In this document: positions 8,246 to 16,177 of the stretch, piece after piece
How the letters are laid out: every line of letters begins with the position of its first letter
How positions within the stretch are numbered: the stretch's first letter is position 1
Origin: an uncultured bacterium
Lineage (GTDB): Bacteria > Actinomycetota > Actinomycetes > S36-B12 > CAIYMF01
Assembly: GCA_903927265.1 (NCBI GenBank)
Contig: CAIYMF010000329.1
Span: 1 to 36,110 of the forward strand
Reading direction: 5' to 3'
Length of the DNA: 36,110 bases
The notes under the pieces: generated by a model
Told to the model about the DNA's origin: nothing
Databases searched by the model: none
Seen by the model: the letters and a program-made list of their open reading frames with translations, nothing else
Program-made: the position numbers and the translations under genes

Positions 8246-8338
8246 GGTTCTAGCATGCGACGGCCGGGCACTTGAGCGGTCCGATGTATCCGAGCACTGT
8301 GTGGAACGACACCAACACCGGCGTGTGGAGAACGCGAC

Positions 8339-10069
8339 TCAATCTGGATACGCCGGCGAGGCGCCCGAGACTACGTGCGACCACTGCACGCCATCGAATC
8401 CCTGAACGGATCGATACGTCGTACCGACGAGTAATTGGCGTGAGGGTGCCGCTGAGACACTGACCGATTTCGCAGGAGCCAGATCCATACGCGCTGGTTC
8501 AGCACCGAGGGTAATGGTGAACACATGAAGTGCCCCTGCCCCTTCAGTTCCGAGTACGACGAGTTGGTTCGACGATTTCCATGCGACATCAATGGCCGAA
8601 CTCACGCGTGATTCAATCCGGCGAGCGCCGGTGATGCGCACCGAATCTCCACGTCGTTCAACCCGCGCGAGTGCCACCTCGGTTCTGGGACCCCGGCGAA
8701 GCAGGAGCGCGGCCCGCGTGCCGTCGCGAGAAAGGCTCAAGCCGACCACGCGCGCATCCTCGACACCATCGACAACCACTGGCTGAGGTTCACTTCCGAG
8801 CAAGCTGAGCGTGAAGACCGCATTGCCGTCAATCCACCACAGCGATGAATCCGAGCCGTAGCCGACGGAGGTCAACGCCTTTCCCGTGGCTCGCTCGCGG
8901 AAACTGCCACCGGGCTCAGACGTACCTTCCAACAGTGTTTGCTGTTTGGAGTCAACACCGGCAAACCGTGACCCATCAGACGACACGGCCAAGGTAGTCA
9001 GTGGCTGGTCGGGCTTGCCCGCGGGACCGATGACCGGGGCAATGAGCTCAGGCGTCAAAGACACCACTCCCCTGGTGGTGATGGCAAAAGCTGTTGCAGT
9101 GGGCCCAATCGCGTCGGGGTCGTAGGCAGGCCACGCATCGCGTGACTGCACGGGCGGCTGGCCTGGCACAGGCAAAGGGACACCACCCGCGCGAATACGC
9201 ACTCCCACTATTTCCGGAATCTGGCGCAGGGTCCAGACAATTTGCGCCGACATCGCCGAGCGGGTGCTGTCGTCACTGGCGAGCACTTGGGCATCGAGGT
9301 TAACTTCGGCAACACCGTTGTCGATCGGAACCGAGTCAACTGTCAAGGTCGCGCCGTTGGGGAAAGCGGTACGAACCGCGGGCGCAAGCCACTCGGTCGG
9401 TCCGGCAACCAGTCGACGAATCAGCGTGGTGGCAGCCCCTGAACCGGTGCTCGGCACCGTGATCGGGTCGGGAACCAGCGTGCGAAATTGAGGATCGAGG
9501 AAGAACGCGTTGTACGTGCGGTAGCCGCGATCGACATCTCCGCGACTGAGTAACAATCCAAGCGGTGGAGTGCTAATGCGCCAGTTCCCGGACTCGCGAA
9601 CCACCTTGAATTCTTGCTCAAGAACCGCACCCGGCTCGGCCACCGTGTACGAGCCCGCACGATCAATGCTTCCGACCTGCGGTGCTGCGACATTCACGAT
9701 GTTGGTACCCACCGGCTGAATGCGCACGGTTGACGCTTCATATACGCGCGTCTGCAGCGATGGATTCCATTTGGCTTCCGCGTCGGCTGCCAGATACAAC
9801 CGCGCCACCGCATAGTCGTCTTGGAACGATGCGCTTGCTTCAAGGAAGCCCCGCACAATCTCGCTCGGGCTCGCGCCACGCACGGGAGGACGGGCGATGA
9901 CTCGAATGAACTGATTGGCGTCGGCTGCGTTGATGGCAGGGCCTTCGACCACCGGTCCGCTGTCAGGAATGCTGGCGCCGCAGGCTGCCACGCTCAGAAC
10001 AACGACGCCGACAACAGCCGTCTGAAGTGCACGTAGGCCACGCGCCACACCGTGATTAGCGATCGCCAC
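8339..10069 (-). CDS. lpqB: MtrAB-associated lipoprotein LpqB
   Basis: A 576-residue lipoprotein that in mycobacteria binds the sensor MtrB outside the membrane and tunes MtrA phosphorylation. From GTG 10069 the protein has a short basic N-region, a hydrophobic core and a lipobox LSVAAC with Cys30 as the lipidation site. A GerMN domain follows (about 180-320, with SGAATTLIRRLVAGPTEWL), then a beta-propeller-like C-terminal domain (LTTLAVSSDGSRFAGVDSKQ; VVGLSLSRDGTRAALLLR). The much longer open frame back to 10270 was rejected: AGAGGTG sits properly before the GTG, and this start yields a normal signal peptide. It overlaps mtrB by 14 nt, which points to translational coupling. Confidence 0.93.
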   Translation of the reverse strand: MAIANHGVARGLRALQTAVVGVVVLSVAACGASIPDSGPVVEGPAINAADANQFIRVIARPPVRGASPSEIVRGFLEASASFQDDYAVARLYLAADAEAKWNPSLQTRVYEASTVRIQPVGTNIVNVAAPQVGSIDRAGSYTVAEPGAVLEQEFKVVRESGNWRISTPPLGLLLSRGDVDRGYRTYNAFFLDPQFRTLVPDPITVPSTGSGAATTLIRRLVAGPTEWLAPAVRTAFPNGATLTVDSVPIDNGVAEVNLDAQVLASDDSTRSAMSAQIVWTLRQIPEIVGVRIRAGGVPLPVPGQPPVQSRDAWPAYDPDAIGPTATAFAITTRGVVSLTPELIAPVIGPAGKPDQPLTTLAVSSDGSRFAGVDSKQQTLLEGTSEPGGSFRERATGKALTSVGYGSDSSLWWIDGNAVFTLSLLGSEPQPVVVDGVEDARVVGLSLSRDGTRAALLLRRGPRTEVALARVERRGDSVRITGARRIESRVSSAIDVAWKSSNQLVVLGTEGAGALHVFTITLGAEPARMDLAPAKSVSVSAAPSRQLLVGTTYRSVQGFDGVQWSHVVSGASPAYPD

Positions 10070-11624
10070 TGCGCACCTCTTCGACCTGCTCCGTGGGATC
10101 GAGCGCAAGAGGGAACGAGCGGACTTCGTCGCGGGCACGACGCGGAAGGGTGAGCACGAAGTTCGACCCGCGGCCCGGTTCACCCCACGCCTGCAACCAA
10201 CCTCCGTGCAGACGAGCGTCTTCCAAGGCGATCGAAAGACCAAGACCCGTTCCGCCAATGCTGCGGGCACGCGCGGGGTCAGCGCGCCAGAAGCGGTTGA
10301 ACACCAGGGCGGTCTCGCCGGGCTTCAATCCCACACCCAGATCACGAACGGCTAGTGCCGCCGCGTCATCGTCACCACCGACGGTAATCGTGACGGGGCG
10401 ACCCCCGCCGTGCTCGACCGCGTTCACCACGAGGTTGCGCACAATCCGTTCAACTCGTCGAGGATCGCATTCAACGCGCACGGGACCGCGCGGCGCCACG
10501 AGGGTCAACTCACTTCCGACCCGATCGGCCAGCGGAGTCGCCGAATCGATTGCGCGGCGGGCAAGTGACACCAGATCAATAGGTTCAGCATCAAGCATGG
10601 CCGCACCCGCATCGAAGCGGCTGATTTCCAGCAAATCAGCAAGGAGCAACTCAAAGCGGTCGAGTTGGGTTTGCAACAGTTCAGCCGAGCGCGCCGTGGC
10701 CGGATCGAATTCACTGCGCGATTCATGCAGCACGTCGGCGGCCATCCGCACTGTCGTGAGTGGAGTGCGCAGTTCGTGCGACACATCCGAGACGAAACGC
10801 TGCTGAACGCGCGACATTCCTTCGAGCCGGCGAATCTGTTCCTGTAGCGACGCAGCCATCTGATTGAACGATGTCGCAAGCGCCGCGAGGTCATCCTCAC
10901 CACGCACAGCCATACGTTCGGTGAGTTTGCCCGCCTTGAACTGTTCAGCGGTACGGGCAGCCAGTCGCACCGGGCGCACTACTTGGCGTGTGAGTAGCCA
11001 CGCCAACGCGACCAGACCCAACACCAGCAGCACTCCGGTCACGAGTACCGCGGATCGCACGAGGGTCAGCGTGTCTTGCTCTTGTGTCAGCGGGAACAGG
11101 TAGTACAACTCATAACCACCCACACCCGGAACGACGAGGGGCGCACCCACGACCAGACCCGGACCCGAGCGCCCGTCGAGGTAGCGAATGAGCGTGTACG
11201 TCCATGCTTGTCGGCTCGTCGCGGCAATCGAGATGTGCAGGTCGGCTGGAATGCTGGTTTCGGCGACGTTGTTGGTTGCACGCTCGGGGGCACCGGCGAG
11301 CGGCGGCGCTGACAGCAAGAGCACTTCGTACAGGCCCGCTTGGCCCGCACGCGTGGCAATAGCGGCCACTACCGAGTCGACCAAACTCGCCGGACCGGGA
11401 GTCGAGGGACCCGTATCGGCCGCCGCCAAGATTCGCTGCGCTTCGGCAAGTCCCGCGGTTGCTTCGGTGATCGACGATCGCTGCTTGGTCTCAAGTAGAC
11501 CGGCGGTCACGCGGGAGAGCAGCAGGTAACCCAGCAAACCCACCACGAGCAGTGACCCCACGAGAGTGGTGGACACCACACGCAGGGTCAGTGATCGCCG
11601 CCAGAGCGAACGGATACGCCGCAC
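10056..11624 (-). CDS. mtrB: Sensor histidine kinase MtrB
   Basis: A 522-residue membrane histidine kinase, partner of MtrA, which controls cell division, wall homeostasis and osmotic response in actinobacteria. Membrane span 1 is about 16-37, the extracellular sensor about 38-185, and span 2 about 190-212. A HAMP linker follows (about 213-265). The dimerisation helix has FVSDVSHELRTPLTTV with phosphoacceptor His283. The ATPase domain has the N box NLVVNAVEHGGG, G1 box DLGVGLKPGE and G2 box GGTGLGLSIA. The start is GTG at 11624, 25 nt after mtrA. It overlaps lpqB at its 3' end. Confidence 0.95.
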   Translation of the reverse strand: MRRIRSLWRRSLTLRVVSTTLVGSLLVVGLLGYLLLSRVTAGLLETKQRSSITEATAGLAEAQRILAAADTGPSTPGPASLVDSVVAAIATRAGQAGLYEVLLLSAPPLAGAPERATNNVAETSIPADLHISIAATSRQAWTYTLIRYLDGRSGPGLVVGAPLVVPGVGGYELYYLFPLTQEQDTLTLVRSAVLVTGVLLVLGLVALAWLLTRQVVRPVRLAARTAEQFKAGKLTERMAVRGEDDLAALATSFNQMAASLQEQIRRLEGMSRVQQRFVSDVSHELRTPLTTVRMAADVLHESRSEFDPATARSAELLQTQLDRFELLLADLLEISRFDAGAAMLDAEPIDLVSLARRAIDSATPLADRVGSELTLVAPRGPVRVECDPRRVERIVRNLVVNAVEHGGGRPVTITVGGDDDAAALAVRDLGVGLKPGETALVFNRFWRADPARARSIGGTGLGLSIALEDARLHGGWLQAWGEPGRGSNFVLTLPRRARDEVRSFPLALDPTEQVEEVRSGDR

Positions 11625-11649
11625 AGTCAGTCCGGCCGAGGTCCGGTCG

Positions 11650-12336
11650 TCATGCGGGTCCGGCCTTGTAGCCGACGCCGCGGACAGTGAGAACGATGGT
11701 GGGGTTTTCCGGATCGCACTCGACCTTCGAGCGCAGACGTTGCACGTGCACGTTCACCAGTCGCGTGTCGGCCGCGTGGCGGTAGCCCCACACTTCCTGA
11801 AGCAATACCTCGCGAGTGAACACCTGCCACGGCTTACGCGCGAGCGCGACGAGGAGGTCGAACTCAAGGGGCGTGAGGGCAATCGTGTCTCCCCCGCGGC
11901 GCACGGTGTGCCCGGCGACGTCGATGTCGAGATCGCCCACTGTGAGTGCCTCGGGCGAATCATCGGAATTGATGCGCAGGCGGGCTCGCAGCCGCGCGAC
12001 CAGTTCCTTGGGTTTGAAGGGCTTGACTACGTAATCGTCGGCTCCCGATTCAAGACCCAGGACGACGTCAACCGTGTCGGTCTTCGCTGTGAGCATCACG
12101 ATCGGAACACCCGACTCGGCACGGATCAACCGGCAGACGTCGATTCCGTCCATGCCCGGCAGCATCAGATCGAGCAGGATGACATCAGGTTTCGACTCAC
12201 GGAATACTGCCAGCGCCTCGGCCCCGTCGGCGCAGAACACGGGTTCGAAACCCTCGCTGCGCAGCACGATACCGAGCATCTCGGCCAACGCCGTGTCGTC
12301 ATCGACTACAAGAACTCGTCCCTTCACAGGTCTCAT
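11650..12336 (-). CDS. mtrA: Response regulator MtrA
   Basis: A 228-residue OmpR/PhoB-type DNA-binding response regulator. The receiver domain (about 5-120) has the acidic pocket VVDDD (12-14), phosphoacceptor Asp56 in LLDLMLPG, and Lys105 in VVKPFKPKEL; these positions match mycobacterial MtrA. The C-terminal winged helix (about 130-225) ends RGVGYKAGPA and carries TPLEFDLLVALARKP and YRHAADTRLVNVHVQRLRSK. In-frame sequence upstream to 12453 is open, but ATG 12336 reproduces the family N-terminus (MRPVKGRVLVVDDD). Its upstream neighbour is a CPBP protease, 162 nt away; in Mycobacterium this slot holds tmk. Confidence 0.96.
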   Translation of the reverse strand: MRPVKGRVLVVDDDTALAEMLGIVLRSEGFEPVFCADGAEALAVFRESKPDVILLDLMLPGMDGIDVCRLIRAESGVPIVMLTAKTDTVDVVLGLESGADDYVVKPFKPKELVARLRARLRINSDDSPEALTVGDLDIDVAGHTVRRGGDTIALTPLEFDLLVALARKPWQVFTREVLLQEVWGYRHAADTRLVNVHVQRLRSKVECDPENPTIVLTVRGVGYKAGPA

Positions 12337-12498
12337 GGTGGCATCAACCTGTCGGGATGCACCCCACACGGTCGAATTCTGTGCTTCCAGCGCCCAAATT
12401 CCCCCATGAGAGGGCGAACCTGGCGGGACTGTCCACGAGGTAGTCATAGCCACTCAACGCACCGCTGGCAGGGTTCGTTCCAGTGGGTGAAGTGGCAC

Positions 12499-13323
12499 TT
12501 AGACGAGGAACAACCCCGCGACGGCCACGAGATTGTTGACCATGTGCGCCACGATTCCTGCCCCGAGGCGGCCGGTGCGCTGCCGGAGGTACCCCAGGAT
12601 CATTCCGGTCACCAACAGCAGCGGGAACCGAACCGGCTCAAGGTGGAAAGCGGCAAACGCCACCGAGGTCCAGATCGTGACCCACCACGGATTTACTCCC
12701 CGCTTGGCGAGTGCGCCCCAGAACAATCCGCGAAAGCAGACTTCCTCAATGATGGGCGCGATAATGCCCACTCCGACTGCCAGCGCAATGAGCAGGGCGG
12801 TGTCGGACTTGAACTCGGCAAGCAATTCCCCTGCCGACGAGTCGAAGTCGCCGAAGACTTTCTGCGTGAGGGCACCGATCGCTGTGGCGGCCACCAGCGC
12901 TGCGACTCCGCCCACGAGGCCCCATGGGATGTCCATGTTGCGCAGCGTGAGGCCGAGGTCAAGTACCGCGCCGTTTCCCTTCCAGCGAGTGACCAGCAGC
13001 GGCCATCCCAGCATGGGGATCCACTGCGCCACCAAGCTGAGCAAGATGACGATTTTCTGCCACGACTGCGACTGCGAATCGGCCAGCAGGAGCAGCCCGG
13101 CAGCGATGGAGAACAGCAGAGCGCCGGCGAGAGTGATCCAGGCATCGCCGAAACCCCAACGCGGGTAGCGCAGCGGAAAGCGGGCGTGCCAGGCGTCGGT
13201 AGCAGTCGTGGGCGCTCCAGGCCATGGCGTTTCGTCTGCAACGGGCGCCATCACCGTCTGGTAGCCCTGAACCACGGGCGCAGCCATCGGAACAGCCGGC
13301 TGTTGCGGCGGCGGCAGATTCAC
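12499..13323 (-). CDS. CPBP-family intramembrane metalloprotease
   Basis: A 274-residue Abi/CAAX-like membrane protease. A Pro-rich cytoplasmic N-terminus (about 1-55) precedes six to eight hydrophobic spans. The three family motifs are intact: EEVCFRG (Glu193, Glu194, Arg198), FAAFHLE (His227) and HMVNN (His260, Asn264), so an active glutamic-type protease is plausible. Bacterial relatives process peptides or provide self-immunity; the target here is unknown. The start is GTG at 13323, about 43 nt downstream of a TACACT box. The gene is between ahcY and mtrA. A role linked to MtrAB is only suggested by position. Confidence 0.88.
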   Translation of the reverse strand: MNLPPPQQPAVPMAAPVVQGYQTVMAPVADETPWPGAPTTATDAWHARFPLRYPRWGFGDAWITLAGALLFSIAAGLLLLADSQSQSWQKIVILLSLVAQWIPMLGWPLLVTRWKGNGAVLDLGLTLRNMDIPWGLVGGVAALVAATAIGALTQKVFGDFDSSAGELLAEFKSDTALLIALAVGVGIIAPIIEEVCFRGLFWGALAKRGVNPWWVTIWTSVAFAAFHLEPVRFPLLLVTGMILGYLRQRTGRLGAGIVAHMVNNLVAVAGLFLV

Positions 13324-13365
13324 AGGATCGATGGTGACCTCGCGAGAAGTGGGGAACGTTCAGTC

Positions 13366-13371
13366 AGTGTA
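13366..13371 (-). promoter_or_regulatory. -10 box for the CPBP protease gene
   Basis: TACACT on the minus strand matches TANNNT and would start transcription near 13358, leaving a leader of about 35 nt. No good -35 is seen. Confidence 0.35.
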
Positions 13372-13413
13372 TGTCGACGATTCATCGCGCCTCGACGTTC
13401 CGCCCCTCACCCA

Positions 13414-13428
13414 TGGGCACCCAAAACT
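13414..13428 (+). repeat. Dispersed intergenic repeat, copy B (second motif)
   Basis: GGGCACCCAAAACTA is a shorter match to the 30-nt motif at 4581-4610 and 19432-19461. It is followed at 13437-13447 by CCCATCGGGGG, a reversed piece of the core motif. Confidence 0.4.
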
Positions 13429-13468
13429 ACCGCCATTCCCATCGGGGGCTGGGCCGCTGCACTGAAGA

Positions 13469-13525
13469 GGAATCTGCCGACATGGTTGTTTTCGGGCCTC
13501 AGAAACTGCAAACACGGCAGATTTC
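13469..13525. repeat. Inverted repeat / long hairpin
   Basis: AATCTGCCG (13471-13479) and CGGCAGATT (13515-13523) are exact inverse complements, extended by two further pairs outside. The 35-nt interior also shows partial self-complementarity (GTTGTTTTC against GAAACTGCAAAC). It is too far from ahcY to be its terminator. It might be a small RNA or a decayed mobile-element end. Confidence 0.45.
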
Positions 13526-13556
13526 CGAGCGAGGCGCTCGACACTCACACGGCGCA

Positions 13557-13607
13557 GTGGGGCGTCTAGGCGCGCAAGGTGCGCGCGTGGGGACCCCCGA
13601 TGCGGAA
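13557..13607 (+). repeat. Dispersed intergenic repeat, copy B (core)
   Basis: The core reads GTGGGGCGTC, then the hairpin GCGCGC-AAGGT-GCGCGC (13570-13586), then GTGGGGACCCCCGATGCGGAA. It shares both blocks with copy A on the other strand and the second block with copy C. It lies directly downstream of the ahcY terminator. Confidence 0.55.
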
Positions 13608-13651
13608 CGGCAGAGGTGGGCCGGCCCCGAAGGGATGGCCCACCTCCGCCG
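13608..13651 (-). terminator. ahcY intrinsic terminator hairpin
   Basis: CGGCAGAGGTGGGCC (13608-13622) and GGCCCACCTCCGCCG (13637-13651) form a 15-bp stem with one mismatch; the loop contains CCC-TTCG-GGG, which can fold as a stable tetraloop hairpin. It begins 8 nt past the ahcY stop. There is no U-tract. Confidence 0.7.
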
Positions 13652-13659
13652 TGACAGAT

Positions 13660-15102
13660 TCAGTAGCGGTAGTGCTCGGGCTTGTACGGTCCGGCAACGT
13701 CAACACCGAGGTACTCGGCCTGCACCTTGCTCAACTCGGTGAGCTTGACGCCCAGAGCCTCGAGGTGAAGTCGCGCCACCTTCTCGTCGAGGTACTTAGG
13801 CAGGGTGTACACGCCGAGGGGGTACTCGTCGAGCTTGGTGAACAACTCGATCTGCGCCAGCACCTGATTGGTGAACGAGTTCGACATCACGAAGGACGGG
13901 TGCCCCGTAGCGTTTCCGAGGTTGAGCAATCGGCCCTCGCTCAGCACGATGATCGACGTGCCGTTGGGGAAGATGAACTCGTCAACCTGCGGCTTGATCG
14001 TGATGCGCTTGATACCGGGAACGGCCATCAGACCGGCCATGTCGATCTCGTTGTCGAAGTGACCGATGTTGCCAACGATCGCCTGGTGCTTCATCTTGCC
14101 CATCTGCTCGGCGCTGATCACGTCGTAGCAGCCGGTGGCGGTGATGAAAATGTCGGCAACCGGAAGCACCTCGTCGAGCGTGGTGACCTGGTAGCCGTCC
14201 ATGGCCGCCTGCAGCGCGCAGATCGGGTCGATCTCAGTGATGATGACGCGTGCGCCTTGGCCGCGCAGCGAATCGGCGCTCCCCTTGCCGACATCGCCGT
14301 AACCGCACACCACAGCAACCTTGCCGCCGATGAGCGTGTCGGTGGCCCGGTTGATTCCGTCAACGAGCGAGTGACGGCAGCCGTACTTGTTGTCGAACTT
14401 ACTCTTGGTAACTGAGTCGTTGACGTTAATCGCCGGGAACATCAGCGAGCCGTCGCGCATCATTTCGTAGAGACGGTGAACGCCGGTCGTGGTCTCTTCA
14501 GTGACGCCCTTGATGCCGGCGCCAATGCGGGTCCAACGCTGCGGGTCGTCCTTGAGTGACTGCGTGAGAACCGAGAGAACCACCGCGTACTCTTCCGAAT
14601 CGGCCGTGTTGGGGTTCGGGACAACACCCGCCGCTTCGAACTGCGTGCCCTTGTGAACGAGCATCGTGGCGTCGCCACCGTCGTCGAGAATCATGTTGGG
14701 GCCGCCACCGTCTGGCCACATCAGCACCCGCTCCGTGCACCACCAGTACTCGTCGAGCGTCTCGCCCTTCCACGCGTACACCGGAACACCCTGGGGGTTC
14801 TCGGGAGTGCCGTGGGGGCCGACGGCGATGGCCGCAGCGGCGTGATCTTGAGTCGAGAAAATGTTGCACGATGCCCAGCGAACTTCGGCACCCAGTGCGA
14901 CGAGAGTCTCAATCAGCACCGCCGTCTGCACGGTCATGTGCAGCGAGCCGGTGACGCGAGCGCCCTGGAGGGGCTTGCTTTCGCCGAACTCCTTGCGCAT
15001 CGCCATGAGGCCGGGCATTTCATGCTCAGCCAGGCGAATTTCGTTGCGACCAAATTCGGCCAGTGAAAGATCGGCAACCTTGAAATCAGGGGCAGCGGAC
15101 AT
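13660..15102 (-). CDS. ahcY: S-adenosylhomocysteine hydrolase (adenosylhomocysteinase)
   Basis: A 480-residue NAD-dependent enzyme that splits S-adenosylhomocysteine to adenosine and homocysteine, clearing the inhibitor made by methyltransferases. It has the N-terminal substrate domain ([20 protein letters not shown], and [15 protein letters not shown] with the substrate-binding Asp), the actinobacterial insertion near 150-190, [20 protein letters not shown], the NAD fold [13 protein letters not shown], and the C-terminal tail ending KPEHYRY whose Lys and Tyr contact NAD of the partner subunit. The start is ATG 15102, with AAGGAG 10 nt upstream; the open frame continues to 15405 but has no family similarity. 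It is followed by a strong terminator. Confidence 0.97.
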   Translation of the reverse strand: MSAAPDFKVADLSLAEFGRNEIRLAEHEMPGLMAMRKEFGESKPLQGARVTGSLHMTVQTAVLIETLVALGAEVRWASCNIFSTQDHAAAAIAVGPHGTPENPQGVPVYAWKGETLDEYWWCTERVLMWPDGGGPNMILDDGGDATMLVHKGTQFEAAGVVPNPNTADSEEYAVVLSVLTQSLKDDPQRWTRIGAGIKGVTEETTTGVHRLYEMMRDGSLMFPAINVNDSVTKSKFDNKYGCRHSLVDGINRATDTLIGGKVAVVCGYGDVGKGSADSLRGQGARVIITEIDPICALQAAMDGYQVTTLDEVLPVADIFITATGCYDVISAEQMGKMKHQAIVGNIGHFDNEIDMAGLMAVPGIKRITIKPQVDEFIFPNGTSIIVLSEGRLLNLGNATGHPSFVMSNSFTNQVLAQIELFTKLDEYPLGVYTLPKYLDEKVARLHLEALGVKLTELSKVQAEYLGVDVAGPYKPEHYRY

Positions 15103-15241
15103 GCGTGCGGAACTCCTTGTGATCGACAGTGGGTCCACGAACGTCACGAGGCTTCGATGGTTCGCTTGGGGCAGCACGGGGTCTCCGGTGCCCACGGAAG
15201 AACATTCTCGCACGATCGGGCCGATCCGACGACCCGGCTCG

Positions 15242-16165
15242 CTACCGGTCGGGGAGTAACCGGTCGAGGTCGGGCTCGAGGTAGATGTAGCGAGCAGTCG
15301 GAACTGCCGTACGAATCGAATTCTCCGCAGCATCAATTGCCGCAGCGATGTCGGCCCCCGTTTCATCGCGATCGATCGCGATCTTGGCTGCCACCAGCAG
15401 TTCATCGGGGCCTACATGCAGCGTGCGCATACTGATGATCCGATTGACGCCGTCGGTCGACGCAAGGGCAGCGGCGATCGCGGCCTCTTCTTCAGGAAGT
15501 GCTGACTCGCCAACGAGCATGCTCGACATCTCGAGAGCAAGGAACACGGCGATGACAAGGAGCAGGCAACCCACCGCCATGGCGCCCATGCCATCCCACT
15601 TGCCGTCGCCCGTGATGACAGCCAGCGAGATACCGATGAGCGCGAAGAATAGACCCATCAGGGCGCCGGCATCTTCCAACATGATCACGGGAAGCTCGGG
15701 CTGTCGCACGTCGCGAATGAATCGACCCATCGACCGTGAACCTCGCGAGCGGTTGGCCTCACGGATTGCCGTGCGGAACGAGAACCCTTCAAGAACGATC
15801 GCAATACCCAGAACAAGGAATGCGATCCATGCATCCTTCACTTCCTCTGGGTGCTGCCACTTGTGCAAGCCCTCGTAGAGCGAGTACACACCGCCGACGA
15901 GGAACAACACGATGGCCACAACGAAGCTGTAGACGTAGCGCACGCGGCCGAAGCCAAACTGGTGCGTGGTGGTCGCCGTGCGCTTCGACCGCTTTCCACC
16001 AATGAGCAACAGCACCTGGTTGCAGGAGTCGGCAACCGAGTGGATCGCCTCCGACAGCATGGAGGACGATCCGGTGAAGAAGAACGCGATGAACTTACTG
16101 ATGGCAATTCCGACATTCGCTGCCAGCGCCGCCATGACCGCCTTGGTGCCACCTTCAGTGCTCAT
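15242..16165 (-). CDS. Cation diffusion facilitator family transporter
   Basis: A 307-residue CDF-type divalent metal exporter (zinc, iron, manganese or cobalt cannot be told apart here). Span 2 carries His42-x3-Asp46 in [13 protein letters not shown] and span 5 carries Glu164-Asp165 in [10 protein letters not shown]. This His/Asp plus Glu/Asp set resembles the ZnT9-like branch rather than YiiP, so the substrate is open. Six spans are predicted, with a cytoplasmic C-terminal domain (about 215-307) having [19 protein letters not shown]. It starts at ATG 16165, 9 nt after the stop of the TobH-like gene, and has no ribosome site, but a TAGGTT box spans that stop. Confidence 0.9.
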   Translation of the reverse strand: MSTEGGTKAVMAALAANVGIAISKFIAFFFTGSSSMLSEAIHSVADSCNQVLLLIGGKRSKRTATTTHQFGFGRVRYVYSFVVAIVLFLVGGVYSLYEGLHKWQHPEEVKDAWIAFLVLGIAIVLEGFSFRTAIREANRSRGSRSMGRFIRDVRQPELPVIMLEDAGALMGLFFALIGISLAVITGDGKWDGMGAMAVGCLLLVIAVFLALEMSSMLVGESALPEEEAAIAAALASTDGVNRIISMRTLHVGPDELLVAAKIAIDRDETGADIAAAIDAAENSIRTAVPTARYIYLEPDLDRLLPDR

Positions 16166-16171
16166 GTCAGG

Positions 16172-16177
16172 AACCTA
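16172..16177 (-). promoter_or_regulatory. -10-like box overlapping the upstream stop codon
   Basis: The TobH-like gene ends CAG-TAG; TAG plus the next three bases (GTT) makes TAGGTT, 6 nt before the CDF transporter ATG. It matches the leaderless -10 pattern, so the transporter may have its own promoter built from the stop codon. Inference only. Confidence 0.3.

Larger units (their letters stand above)
13324..13659. other. Intergenic region ahcY / CPBP protease
   Basis: This 336-nt gap contains, from right to left, the ahcY terminator hairpin, repeat copy B, a long imperfect hairpin with AATCTGCCG arms, a second repeat motif, and the -10 box of the protease gene. No protein-coding frame is convincing. 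Confidence 0.6.

Noticed and set aside
10070-10270. N-terminal extension of lpqB by 67 codons
   Set aside because: It overlaps the mtrB coding region in another frame, and would bury the signal peptide; the GTG at 10069 has a good ribosome site.
11566-13569. A 667-codon plus-strand open frame opposite mtrA and the CPBP protease
   Set aside because: It runs antisense across two well-recognised genes, has low-complexity composition rich in Arg, Gln and Glu, and shows no domain. It is a by-product of high GC at codon position 3.
15103-15241. A possible riboswitch (SAH or SAM type) upstream of ahcY
   Set aside because: The 139-nt interval lacks the conserved blocks of these riboswitches that I know. 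A weak hairpin at 15225-15251 over the transporter stop is more likely a terminator remnant.
15103-15405. N-terminal extension of ahcY by 101 codons
   Set aside because: It runs back into the metal transporter gene and has no similarity to the family, which starts at [12 protein letters not shown].
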